Made by a program: the position numbers and the translations under genes. A stretch of 64,000 bases of DNA, taken from positions 1 to 64,000 of the IMG/VR virus record IMGVR_UViG_3300006076_000002. The stretch is one strand, 5' to 3'. Every line of letters begins with the position of its first letter. Positions within the stretch are counted from its first letter, which is position 1. The notes below the pieces were generated by a model. It was not told the origin of the DNA and searched no databases. It saw only the letters and a program-made list of their open reading frames with translations. Origin of the DNA: a virus. Shown piece after piece: positions 1-6,839 of this stretch.

Positions 1-959
1 CCTAATGCATCTAGTGCTGGATAGAAATACATAGCATTCTTCTCATCTGCACTACCTTTCAGGAACCCTACTGCTTCTACATCCTCTACATCATCCACAC
101 TAGCTCTAATGTACATGATACTCTTGTATGGACTATTTGTCTTAACCAGCTTTATTGCATTACTCAGCGCAACCAGTGTCTTACCACTACCACTAGGGGC
201 CTCTACTATAACTAATGGTATCGTATTATCCTGTATAGCTCTACTCAGGAACAACTGCCCACTATTTCTTGGTACTACCTCTTGCTTACGTAGTTCTATC
301 TCACTCTCTTTACCTAGTACATTAATTGTACCTCTCTTCACCGTAGCTAGCTTTACCTGCCCAGTAGCTATATTCTCAAACCTATAGTTGAAGTTGCCTA
401 CAGTATACTCTGAGTCATAATCTAGTATACTCTTACCATGCATAGTTCTGAATGCTTCATCATCATCTACTGTTACATTCTTATTAAACTCTACTTGCTT
501 ATCCTCTACCTCACGTAGCTGTGTAGTATCTAATCCTAACGACTGGGCTCTAATACCACATGCCACATCATTGGTCATGAACACTACTTTCTCGTTAGCT
601 TGTACTACTTTCTTGTAAGCTAATGCACATTCTATGATCTTTCTATCATTAATTACATTCTTCTCCATACCAGCATAACTAGGGTACTCTCTTAAAGCTA
701 CTACAACTATAGTTTTACCTTTTAATTTGTAGTTAATAAATGTTGCATTACCTTTAGTTACCTGCCCTGTATGTTTTGCAGCAGTCATCAGTCTACCAAA
801 CTCTCTTGCCTGGTATGCTAACTCACCTAATCCGCTTTTCTTTGCATCTAGCTCATCTAGCACTACCTCAGGAATAACTATTGTGTCTTCTATATCACCC
901 ACCGTATATACATTATGTGCATCCAGGAGTGGGATATTGCTATCGATAATATACGTCAT
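1..959 (-). CDS. phoH: PIN-PhoH (PhoH2-like) protein, C-terminus beyond window edge
   Basis: An open minus-strand frame starts with ATG at 959 and runs off the left edge without a stop, so the C-terminus is missing. The first ~130 residues look like a PIN ribonuclease domain: they open MTYIIDSNIPLL, then VVLDELDAKKSG, and later MTNDVACGIRAQSLG. After a linker comes a P-loop, APSGSGKT, followed by an IMYIRASV...GFLKG...DEK block typical of PhoH ATPases. PIN-PhoH proteins of known families act as ATP-dependent RNA helicases/ribonucleases; that role is inferred here. The start overlaps the previous stop as TAATG, which implies translational coupling with 959-1207. Confidence 0.88.
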   Translation of the reverse strand, partial: MTYIIDSNIPLLDAHNVYTVGDIEDTIVIPEVVLDELDAKKSGLGELAYQAREFGRLMTAAKHTGQVTKGNATFINYKLKGKTIVVVALREYPSYAGMEKNVINDRKIIECALAYKKVVQANEKVVFMTNDVACGIRAQSLGLDTTQLREVEDKQVEFNKNVTVDDDEAFRTMHGKSILDYDSEYTVGNFNYRFENIATGQVKLATVKRGTINVLGKESEIELRKQEVVPRNSGQLFLSRAIQDNTIPLVIVEAPSGSGKTLVALSNAIKLVKTNSPYKSIMYIRASVDDVEDVEAVGFLKGSADEKNAMYFYPALDAL

Positions 960-1207
960 TACACCACCTCCATAACTAGGTTTTGTGTAGGATCTTGTGG
1001 ATGTACTACTAAGAGTAAATCATCTATAACTATAGTAGCTTCTTTACCAACCATCTTATTGATAGTCTGTGCTTCCTTAGCTAGTTGTTGAGCTGTGTGT
1101 TGATTACATATTACATACTTAGGTTCAGTACTCTTTTCTGCTGTACTTAACCTTTTTAGTTCAGCTAGTCTTGTCATTAATGGGGCTACTGACTTTTGCT
1201 TATCCAT
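959..1207 (-). CDS. Hypothetical protein, 82 aa
   Basis: A small protein with a basic N-terminal helix and a C-terminal beta-rich stretch (IVIDDLLLVVH). No family recognised. It sits directly upstream of the PIN-PhoH gene and its stop overlaps that gene's start (TAATG). A GGA-containing ribosome site (aaggaactaa) precedes the ATG. Confidence 0.75.
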   Translation of the reverse strand: MDKQKSVAPLMTRLAELKRLSTAEKSTEPKYVICNQHTAQQLAKEAQTINKMVGKEATIVIDDLLLVVHPQDPTQNLVMEVV

Positions 1208-1261
1208 TTAGTTCCTTTTCTTTAGATAAGTAAGTTTAACTAATGTAGCCTTCAACTAACC

Positions 1262-1771
1262 TTAGAAGGGCAACTCATCTGTACCTTTAGCCGTATCTTT
1301 TTCATTATTAGCCTGCTCATCCATCTTTATAGCCTCACATATTTTACCATACCTATCTATATCCATCCTAGTTTCACCTACTAGTAGTTCCTTATACTGA
1401 AAACTATCCATATAACTAACCAGCTCATCTATATCTACATCGGAGAACATTTCATCATACCCATCGTACTTCTTATCTGATTTATATTTTAGTTCAGCTA
1501 GTAGTTTATGTAGGTGGTTTTCAACTATGTAAGGTATCAGGAACTTTTTAGCCTTAACTATACGGCTTTTAGGTACATATCTATATACCATGAAGAAACT
1601 ACGTAGTACTTCCATCAACCTATCAGTAACTCTTGACATACTATCACTATTAACCATACCTACTTTATGTATCACGGTACCCTCATCTAGTTCTATTTCA
1701 AATATATATACTCTACCGTATGGGTTGTTAGCTACCTCACCTTCTAGTGGCTTACGTTTAACTAGTGCCAT
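1262..1771 (-). CDS. GIY-YIG/T5orf172-like protein with SSB-like acidic tail
   Basis: The first ~110 residues resemble the T5orf172/MUG113 branch of the GIY-YIG fold: GRVYIFEIEL, then a KVGMVNSDS segment, an arginine helix (RVTDRLMEVL), and VENHLHKLL with a closing GYDEMF. The classical catalytic set cannot be confirmed by eye, so nuclease activity is uncertain. The last residues are TDELPF after an acidic linker, very like the C-terminal tip with which SSB proteins recruit partners. Its 5' end overlaps the 3' end of the DUF3307 gene by 10 bases. Confidence 0.7.
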   Translation of the reverse strand: MALVKRKPLEGEVANNPYGRVYIFEIELDEGTVIHKVGMVNSDSMSRVTDRLMEVLRSFFMVYRYVPKSRIVKAKKFLIPYIVENHLHKLLAELKYKSDKKYDGYDEMFSDVDIDELVSYMDSFQYKELLVGETRMDIDRYGKICEAIKMDEQANNEKDTAKGTDELPF

Positions 1772-2100
1772 AGCATTCTGTATATAGCTATCAACGTAAT
1801 TGTGTGTATTAGCTGATCTAACCCTACAACTATGAAGAAATTGTGTACCTCACCTTTAGCCCACAGCTTTGAACTAGCTCTTGATGTAAAGTAGTCAACT
1901 ATAGTATGTACTATTCCATTAATTAGTGCATACATAGGATTTAGTGTAAGTATTCCCATAACTAATGTGTATGTGCCTGTATGAGCTAATAGCCATTTAT
2001 TACTGCTAGATTTGCCTTTAGCCATTTCATCTGTCTGCATTACAAAGTCAGCTACCCAATGTACAAATAATATATACATTAATACATAACTATCTACCAT
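1762..2100 (-). CDS. DUF3307-like membrane protein
   Basis: 112 residues with about four hydrophobic segments. It carries the DUF3307 landmarks: an N-terminal HWVADFVMQTD, a K-rich loop, LLAHTGTYT, then IVHTIVDYFTS and a C-terminal GLDQLIHTI. Proteins of this family occur in phages and bacteria and have no settled function. It is packed between the GGDEF gene (2 bases away) and the GIY-YIG-like gene (overlap), so it is probably part of the same minus-strand operon. Confidence 0.82.
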   Translation of the reverse strand: MVDSYVLMYILFVHWVADFVMQTDEMAKGKSSSNKWLLAHTGTYTLVMGILTLNPMYALINGIVHTIVDYFTSRASSKLWAKGEVHNFFIVVGLDQLIHTITLIAIYRMLWH

Positions 2101-2102
2101 CG

Positions 2103-2546
2103 TCAGTCTCCTCTACGTCTATTCAGTTTAGCTTTCTTTTCGGTAACTAGTTTGTCTACAGTCTCTACCATATTGTTGAAGCTAGTGTAGTCTGCACTGT
2201 ATACCATAGCTGACGTGGCATTAGCTACCTCCACACTACCAGTATTGTCAAAAAATAGCGCCATAAATTCATCACCACCTATCCTATACACTTCCCACAA
2301 ACTGTCTATTGCCTGTATGTCCATAGCTATCTGTCTAATAAGTGTATCACCAGCCCCATACCCTTGCTCTCTATTAACCTTATGCAGTCCAGCAGCATCG
2401 TACATAACTAAGTAGAATGTTTGATTCTGCATCTTAGCCCTAGTCTCAACTTCGAAGTCTCTACGCATTTTCATGCCGGTAAGATGGTCATATTTATATA
2501 ACCTAACCATATTCTTATATATCTTTAGCTCTTCTTCACAAGTCAT
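2103..2546 (-). CDS. GGDEF domain protein (possible diguanylate cyclase)
   Basis: 147 residues that are almost only a GGDEF domain. Visible are the N-terminal DHLTG helix cap with RR (residues 20-29), a metal-site strand LVMYDAAGLHKVN (46-58), GYGAGDTLI (62-70) and an intact YRIGGDEF (87-94). An RxxD inhibitory site is not visible just before GGDEF. The signature suggests c-di-GMP synthesis, but the canonical DxDxFKxxND box is altered to DAAGLHKVN, so activity is open. No sensor domain is attached. It lies in a tight operon between a zinc-ribbon peptide and a DUF3307 gene. Confidence 0.85.
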   Translation of the reverse strand: MTCEEELKIYKNMVRLYKYDHLTGMKMRRDFEVETRAKMQNQTFYLVMYDAAGLHKVNREQGYGAGDTLIRQIAMDIQAIDSLWEVYRIGGDEFMALFFDNTGSVEVANATSAMVYSADYTSFNNMVETVDKLVTEKKAKLNRRRGD

Positions 2547-2548
2547 AG

Positions 2549-2668
2549 TTACCCTTTCTTATAAACTACTGTATCACACTTAGGACATCTAATAACTCCT
2601 GCTATTAGTCTCATCTTCATACCTTTCTTACACTTCCAGCAGTAGTGTTCTAAATATACTATATCCAT
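2549..2668 (-). CDS. Small zinc-ribbon protein, 39 aa
   Basis: A 39-residue frame starting at ATG 2668 and ending TAA at 2549. It has two CxxC pairs, CWKC and CPKC, about 17 residues apart, which is a minimal zinc ribbon. It fills the gap between its neighbours with only 2-base spacing on each side, which supports it as a real gene of the operon. Function unknown; such peptides often bind nucleic acid or act as adaptors. Confidence 0.7.
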   Translation of the reverse strand: MDIVYLEHYCWKCKKGMKMRLIAGVIRCPKCDTVVYKKG

Positions 2669-2670
2669 AA

Positions 2671-2910
2671 CTACTCCCTACCGAAAGCTAAGTGCCCTAA
2701 CTGATTGAATACCCATTTTGATTCTTCATCATTAGTATGTACAGGTAAACTAATCCATTCTCCACCAACTATAGATCTATCATCTGGTATATTCTCCGGG
2801 AAACTATACTGTACTACTTCACCATCCTCAAATGCTATCTTAACTATTAGTGGTTTTCTTGTCTCTTTATCTTTAATCGCGTACCTATCGTCTATTTCAT
2901 CGTTAATCAT
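2671..2910 (-). CDS. Hypothetical protein, 79 aa
   Basis: First gene of the leftmost minus-strand operon, acidic, with beta-strand-like segments (LIVKIAFEDGEVVQYSF). No family recognised. An extended -10 promoter (TATGGTATAAT, 2936-2946) lies about 26 bases upstream, so it is probably the 5' end of a late-type transcript. Confidence 0.72.
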   Translation of the reverse strand: MINDEIDDRYAIKDKETRKPLIVKIAFEDGEVVQYSFPENIPDDRSIVGGEWISLPVHTNDEESKWVFNQLGHLAFGRE

Positions 2911-2929
2911 ATCTAATCCTGTGTTTTGT

Positions 2930-2949
2930 TATGACATTATACCATAGCT
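2930..2949 (-). promoter_or_regulatory. Extended -10 promoter, late motif copy 1
   Basis: Read on the minus strand, 2936-2946 is TATGGTATAAT, an extended -10 (TGnTATAAT), followed by gtcataacaaaa. The same block precedes the vRNAP gene (60714-60724) and, with one change, the 62997 gene (63041-63051). No good -35 is seen, as expected for an extended -10. It would drive 2910 leftwards. Confidence 0.7.
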
Positions 2950-3355
2950 ACTATTATAGGTATATAAGGTTAATTTAAGGTAGGGCTTATTGGGTAAATT
3001 TTTTAACTTTTGTGAGGGGTACCATATAAGCTTAAAGTTTTCTTAAGGGCTTATGTTGAGATGTGATTATTTTTTAGGAGGGGGTTAGTATCCACACTTT
3101 CACACTCCAACACCGAACACCCCGCCCCTATATAGACTTACCAGTCATTTCTTTCACACAGCTATCGCTACACACAAGCTCCTCAGCCAACAGTAACACT
3201 TCATCCTATGTCATTGTATACCTATCAGCTTATCGTTCCATATAGAGCAGATATGACTGTCACCTTTCACTAGCATAGCATATTAGTTTATGCTTACATA
3301 TAGCTATACCTGTAAAGCTCAGGCATTCCGCAACTACTGCGACGAAGGAATCACT
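2950..3355. other. Divergent noncoding region, candidate genome-end junction
   Basis: About 400 bases without a convincing gene, between the minus-strand block and the start of the plus-strand early genes. It holds an AT-rich part with two GGGCTTAT repeats (around 2987 and 3051), an imperfect inverted repeat at 3030-3055 (AAGCTTAA...TTAAGGGCTT), G-runs near 3080, then a strikingly C-rich plus strand from 3090 to 3200. In N4-like phages the early genes begin just inside the left terminal repeat and the post-terminase genes end at the right one, so a joined pair of ends would fall here. I did not find a convincing vRNAP hairpin promoter. Confidence 0.45.
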
Positions 3356-3610
3356 ATGAAAGTAATTAAAACTTATGAAGAGTTTACAGCTACTGTAGAC
3401 GCATTAGCTAAACTATACCCTACACTTACTAAAACTGTATGCATCTCACACGGTAAAAGCATATTCACTGATATAGCTATGACTAAAGATGTAGCAGGTC
3501 AAACCCTTACTGATATCTATGGTAAACAAGTAGCTACTGACATCATCGGTGCTCTTATCCGTCATAAAGCCTATGGCTACTACCTAGCTAGACCTGTTCT
3601 TGAGGTTTAG
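3356..3610 (+). CDS. Hypothetical early protein, 84 aa
   Basis: First plus-strand gene. The frame is open from 3290, but the ATG at 3356 has a ribosome site (gaaggaatcact) and begins a sensible globular sequence (MKVIKTYEEFTATVD), so I prefer it. No family recognised. Its position next to the presumed genome end makes an early, host-takeover role plausible, but nothing in the sequence proves it. Confidence 0.7.
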   Translation: MKVIKTYEEFTATVDALAKLYPTLTKTVCISHGKSIFTDIAMTKDVAGQTLTDIYGKQVATDIIGALIRHKAYGYYLARPVLEV

Positions 3611-3676
3611 TTAAATGGCTACTTGTTAGCCTATCACCTTACACTAGCTTAGCAAATTTAATTTAAAGGAGTTCTG

Positions 3677-3748
3677 ATGTTTATTGCACCAGACGGAACT
3701 ACCCATTCTTCACTGAATGAAGTTCGTATTTATATGAGCCAAAAATAG
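3677..3748 (+). CDS. Small peptide, 23 aa
   Basis: A 23-codon frame with a good ribosome site (aaaggagttctg) before the ATG. The leader caaatttaatttaaagga is shared with the leader of the primase-like gene at 22147. It could be a real early peptide or a leader upstream of 3858. Confidence 0.4.
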   Translation: MFIAPDGTTHSSLNEVRIYMSQK

Positions 3749-3753
3749 CTCGT

Positions 3754-3769
3754 ACTTCAATGATAAAGT
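3754..3769 (+). repeat. 16-base intergenic repeat, copy 1
   Basis: ACTTCAATGATAAAGT, an imperfect palindrome with ACTT/AAGT arms, directly after a stop codon. It occurs again at 9472-9487 (identical) and 9437-9452 (one base different). All copies lie between genes, just before a TAACTA or GTTTAAG stretch. This could be an operator, processing site or promoter element. Confidence 0.6.
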
Positions 3770-3857
3770 ATTTAACTAACTCAATAGTTAATTAACCCAG
3801 TATAGTTGTAAAGCTCAACCATTTAATACCACACCAAGTGTGAAGAAAGGCAATATT

Positions 3858-4208
3858 ATGGCAAGATTATTAAAAGATTTATCAACAGCAGTATCACATT
3901 TAGCAGGTGCAACAGTATCAGTAGCAAGTAACTCAGCAAAAGTAATTGACAGCTTAGCTAACAGCACTACAACACTTATTGACGGTACATCAGAATCTAC
4001 TGCTAACCTAATGAAGATTTCCACTAACGCTACAGCAGAGTGGGCACAAGATAGTGAGTATTCATTCAAGAAAAACACTATGGTAAACGAAGCTAAACAA
4101 AAAGCATTAGCTAGTGTTATGCAAGATGAAGACACCTTAACTAAACTACAAGAAGCAGAAAAAGCTTCACTACTAAATGACATCTTCGAAAACTACGACC
4201 TAGTATAG
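3858..4208 (+). CDS. Hypothetical early protein, Ser/Thr/Ala-rich, 116 aa
   Basis: The open frame reaches back to 3840, but the ATG at 3858 is preceded by a ribosome site (gaaaggcaatatt) and opens MARLLKDLST. The N-terminal half is rich in Ser, Thr, Ala and Asn; the C-terminal half is a charged amphipathic helix (NEAKQKALASVMQDEDT). No family recognised. It is followed at once by a hairpin at 4207-4227. Confidence 0.75.
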   Translation: MARLLKDLSTAVSHLAGATVSVASNSAKVIDSLANSTTTLIDGTSESTANLMKISTNATAEWAQDSEYSFKKNTMVNEAKQKALASVMQDEDTLTKLQEAEKASLLNDIFENYDLV

Positions 4209-4227
4209 TGAGCTTCTTCGGCTCACT
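4207..4227 (+). terminator. Stem-loop after early gene
   Basis: Perfect 7-bp stem AGTGAGC/GCTCACT with loop TTCTTCG, overlapping the stop of the 3858 gene. The downstream T-tract is weak, so it may be a terminator for the phage polymerase or a 3' stabiliser rather than a classical intrinsic terminator. Confidence 0.55.
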
Positions 4228-4275
4228 TGTCTATACACTTTTAATTACAAAGAAGAGAGTTCTTAGAGAGTGGGA

Positions 4276-4497
4276 ATGCTTACATTATTGTTAGCTTTTA
4301 TTTACAAAGAACTACTCTTCGTCTTTTTATGTGGGGTGGTGTTCAATACTCTATATATTATATATATAATAATAGCAGTATTTGATGAGCTATGGGGCAA
4401 AAACCCTTTGAAACCTCGTGCAGTAGGGGCTTACAGAGGATTTTACCCAATCCTAGAAATGTCTCAGATTACGGTTTTCAGACAGAAACCTGTATGA
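4276..4497 (+). CDS. Small membrane protein, 73 aa
   Basis: Begins MLTLLLAFIYKELLFVFL and continues with a long hydrophobic stretch (residues ~3-40), then a polar tail. A GTG two codons upstream (4270) is an alternative start. The ribosome site is weak (agagagtggga). Its last codons contain the first copy of the GGTTTTCAGACAG repeat. Function unknown; an inner-membrane early protein is likely. Confidence 0.6.
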   Translation: MLTLLLAFIYKELLFVFLCGVVFNTLYIIYIIIAVFDELWGKNPLKPRAVGAYRGFYPILEMSQITVFRQKPV

Positions 4498-4516
4498 ATT
4501 TAAGGTTTTCAGACAG
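4473..4516 (+). repeat. Direct repeats GGTTTTCAGACAG, candidate operator
   Basis: Two identical 13-base copies at 4473-4485 and 4504-4516, 31 bases apart, about three helical turns. The second copy sits at the -35 position of the promoter ending at 4530. The first can also form a small hairpin with AAACC at 4486-4490. The layout fits an operator for the winged-helix protein encoded next. Confidence 0.6.
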
Positions 4517-4521
4517 TTTTA

Positions 4522-4530
4522 TGTTATAAT
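4522..4530 (+). promoter_or_regulatory. Extended -10 promoter for winged-helix gene
   Basis: TGTTATAAT, a perfect TGn-TATAAT extended -10, 49 bases before the start of 4579. There is no consensus -35; that position is occupied by the second GGTTTTCAGACAG repeat. This suggests transcription by host sigma-70 RNA polymerase under repressor or activator control. Confidence 0.65.
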
Positions 4531-4578
4531 GTTATGAAAAGAAGAGGTAGAAGAAGTACCTCTTATAAGGAATGATAA

Positions 4579-4962
4579 ATGTATTATAACACAAATGAAG
4601 TAAAAAAGCTATATAAGATAGTAAATATGGATAAAAAACGCCATAGAGAAGGACGAAAAGTGTCAGCAGATATTCGTAGAGAAATAATCAAAGAGTTGAA
4701 CCCTACTGCGTATGTACTATACGAGTACTATGTAGAAAAAGTAGAAGCACCAGAGTTTGACTTGTTTAATGATAAAATAATAGGTCAAGTATTAGGATTG
4801 TCAGAAAGAACAGTCAGAGAGTACAGAAATAAGCTAGAAAAAGCAGGTTTTATCAGGCTGTATCGTAAAAAACTAGGGGACATTGAAGCTCATGATTATT
4901 TCATAGGTAAAGATAAAGTCTTAGAACACTCTTTAATGTTAGAATCTGCAGAAACCCCTTAA
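4579..4962 (+). CDS. Winged-helix DNA-binding regulator A
   Basis: 127 residues. The helix-turn-helix core is IGQVLGLSERTVREYRNKLEKAGFI (residues ~74-98, quoted here as a region), preceded by a long helix pair with NPTAYVLYEYYVEK. It is a paralogue of the protein at 28974 (GADAYILYEYFYDT and GWSKSKVTRLKSQLKKANYL at the same places). Both genes follow a TATAAT promoter after a noncoding region. A role as transcription regulator or replication-initiator-like protein is inferred. The paired upstream repeats suggest autoregulation. Confidence 0.72.
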   Translation: MYYNTNEVKKLYKIVNMDKKRHREGRKVSADIRREIIKELNPTAYVLYEYYVEKVEAPEFDLFNDKIIGQVLGLSERTVREYRNKLEKAGFIRLYRKKLGDIEAHDYFIGKDKVLEHSLMLESAETP

Positions 4963-5213
4963 ATAGGGCATTTCTAAGGATAAAACCTAGTGGAATATGT
5001 ACCTAACCTGAACCCTACCTTAATTTCCCTACCATTAAAACCCTCAACTTCAGTTCAATGATGTATCATCCTAATATTTTATACCACACTTTATACCATA
5101 ATATAGGTATATTTTGGTAAAGTTTAAGTAAACAGTGGATAGAAATGTCCGTTTTACGACTACTGTTTAAGTGTATATAATGTTTTATACCAATTTCATA
5201 AAAAGGAGACATA
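4963..5213 (+). promoter_or_regulatory. Noncoding region with TTTATACCA repeats and inverted repeat
   Basis: AT-rich, gene-free stretch. TTTATACCA occurs at 5078-5086, 5090-5098 and 5184-5192. The reverse complement, TGGTATAAA, resembles the late extended -10. An inverted repeat TAAACAGT (5129-5136) / ACTGTTTA (5162-5169) lies between them. It could be an operator region or a replication-origin-like iteron cluster; the sequence alone does not decide. Confidence 0.5.
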
Positions 5214-5327
5214 ATGACCGCACTATTCATCTTAATAGCAATAGTAACAACAATCACATTCTTAGTTGCTGTACTAGATACAGTCAAACCTAAGTTGCTA
5301 GAAGACCTAGCAGATAAATTCTTTTAA
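5214..5327 (+). CDS. Single-span membrane peptide, 37 aa
   Basis: MTALFILIAIVTTITFLVAVLD, a hydrophobic segment, followed by a charged tail. Strong ribosome site (aaaaggagacata). Spaced 14 bases from the next membrane-protein gene. Function unknown. Confidence 0.65.
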   Translation: MTALFILIAIVTTITFLVAVLDTVKPKLLEDLADKFF

Positions 5328-5341
5328 AGGAATACAGTACT

Positions 5342-5593
5342 ATGGAAATATTAGGTATAATTGCGCTTTTAATAGCAGGTATAACAGTACTATTAGCACT
5401 TGTTGTAGATAAAAGCATGTTAGCTATGATTACATTTGTAGTAGTAGTAATAGCGTTTATAGCATTCGAAGTACATAGAAGTGATTTACAGCAGACAGAA
5501 GAGTATAAACAATATAGAGACCATAGTTATCATAACTACTCTAAAGATAAAGAGTATAGAAAATGGTTAATTGACAACCCAAAGGAGAAATAA
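5342..5593 (+). CDS. Small membrane protein, 83 aa
   Basis: Two predicted membrane spans in residues ~2-45 (LGIIALLIAGITVLLAL and MLAMITFVVVVIAFIAF), then a Tyr/Lys-rich cytoplasmic-type tail (QYRDHSYHNYSKDKEY). Its last base overlaps the start of 5593. Function unknown; early inner-membrane protein. Confidence 0.72.
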   Translation: MEILGIIALLIAGITVLLALVVDKSMLAMITFVVVVIAFIAFEVHRSDLQQTEEYKQYRDHSYHNYSKDKEYRKWLIDNPKEK

Positions 5594-5844
5594 TGAAAAC
5601 ACTACCATGGAACCGTATCCTCAAGGATATCATTTACAATCACACAGAAGATACAATCGAATTTACTATCAAAGACATAGAAAACCTTGATAGTTATATT
5701 AACCAAAAGCTATCTATAGCTAATCAACTAGAAAGTCAGAACGAAGGCTTAAGAAAACGAGTAGCTAAATTAGAACAACAACTACTAATTGCTACCTTGA
5801 CTAAGTCTACACAGAAAGTGTCAGACTTCAGTACTTACGCATAG
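5593..5844 (+). CDS. Coiled-coil protein, 83 aa
   Basis: N-terminal polar region, then a clear heptad-type helix from about residue 35 to 68 (SIANQLESQNEGLRKRVAKL). ATG overlaps the previous stop, and the upstream gene ends in ...aaaggagaaataATG, so the two are co-translated. Function unknown. Confidence 0.7.
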   Translation: MKTLPWNRILKDIIYNHTEDTIEFTIKDIENLDSYINQKLSIANQLESQNEGLRKRVAKLEQQLLIATLTKSTQKVSDFSTYA

Positions 5845-5962
5845 ATATTCCCAGTTAATTACCTATCTCTACTTCCACCTTACACTACCCTAGATATCTT
5901 TATGTGTTACCTGAAATGGTTCCTTACTTTATACTAATTATACATCCGTAGGAGGATACATC

Positions 5963-6781
5963 GTGAAATATACAATCAATACTAAAGCAACAAACCCAGT
6001 TATTAATGAAGAACTTAAAGTACTTAGAGCAACTAACAAAGACTTAGCACTTAACATCCGCAAAGCATATAATTCAATGCTAAACAAAGAGTTTACGGAA
6101 CTTCCACAGACTCCAGAAGACTTAGTTCCTTATATGACTAACAAGAATGTAGCACAATTCGTTAAACCTGCTATTGCTAATGTTATCTTTAATCTTATTC
6201 AGTTCAACGAAGAAGACGCTTGTTGTGCTCAAGAAGAAGCTCCAGTAGAAGTAACTACAGCTCCATTAGATTTAAGTACAGCTACTCCAGCACAACTTAC
6301 TCAAATATTGTTCGATGATTTAGGAACAGAAATCCAATCACAGATTCAAGCTATGACTACAAGTCTCAAACTTAAACTAGATCTCTTAGATGAGCTTAAA
6401 GCCTCTCTCAAAGAACTATACCCAGATATGCAGTCAGAAGTACTTACAGAAAAGTTAGCTAATGCTCTTGCAGTAACTAAGCTTAAAGTTGGCAGTTCAC
6501 TTGCTCTTAGAGAAGGCTCATTAGCTGTATACGACTATATGAATACAGATCTAGTAGTAGACTCTAAGAACTTTGAGTTTATGGCTTCATTAGACGCAGA
6601 TAAGACTAAATCTCTTGATATTCTTATATTGCAGTCAGCGTTCCGTAGCTATAAAGAACAGGTAGCTCAAGGTAATTTACCAGCAACTAGTCCAGAATTA
6701 AATTTAGCTATAGCAAAAGCTATCAGTGGCATTCAAACTACATCGGAGGATACTAAAGCAAAATTAGCAAACCTCTTCTAA
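5963..6781 (+). CDS. Hypothetical early protein upstream of RNA polymerase, 272 aa
   Basis: GTG start with a near-perfect ribosome site (gtaggaggatacatc). The sequence is largely helical, with an Ala/Thr/Pro-rich middle (residues ~90-110) and no motif I recognise. In N4 the small subunit of the early polymerase precedes the large one, and the size is similar. However, the downstream 572-aa protein already contains the arginine motif and motifs A-C, so I do not assign it as that subunit. It is followed by a TTCG-loop hairpin. Confidence 0.7.
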   Translation: MKYTINTKATNPVINEELKVLRATNKDLALNIRKAYNSMLNKEFTELPQTPEDLVPYMTNKNVAQFVKPAIANVIFNLIQFNEEDACCAQEEAPVEVTTAPLDLSTATPAQLTQILFDDLGTEIQSQIQAMTTSLKLKLDLLDELKASLKELYPDMQSEVLTEKLANALAVTKLKVGSSLALREGSLAVYDYMNTDLVVDSKNFEFMASLDADKTKSLDILILQSAFRSYKEQVAQGNLPATSPELNLAIAKAISGIQTTSEDTKAKLANLF

Positions 6782-6785
6782 TAAG

Positions 6786-6803
6786 CTAAGCCTTCGGGTT
6801 TAG
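6786..6803 (+). terminator. TTCG-loop hairpin between 272-aa gene and RNA polymerase
   Basis: CTAAGCC-TTCG-GGTTTAG, a 7-bp stem including one G-U pair, without a T-tract. It is a weaker relative of the terminator at 8559 and probably a partial terminator or mRNA processing signal. Confidence 0.55.
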
Positions 6804-6839
6804 TTAACTTATCAGCACCATAATAACAAAGGCGTACTA

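Noticed and set aside
5963-6781. 272-aa protein as the small subunit of an N4-type split RNA polymerase
   Set aside because: The following 572-aa protein already contains the arginine motif and motifs A-C; I see no polymerase motif in the 272-aa protein.
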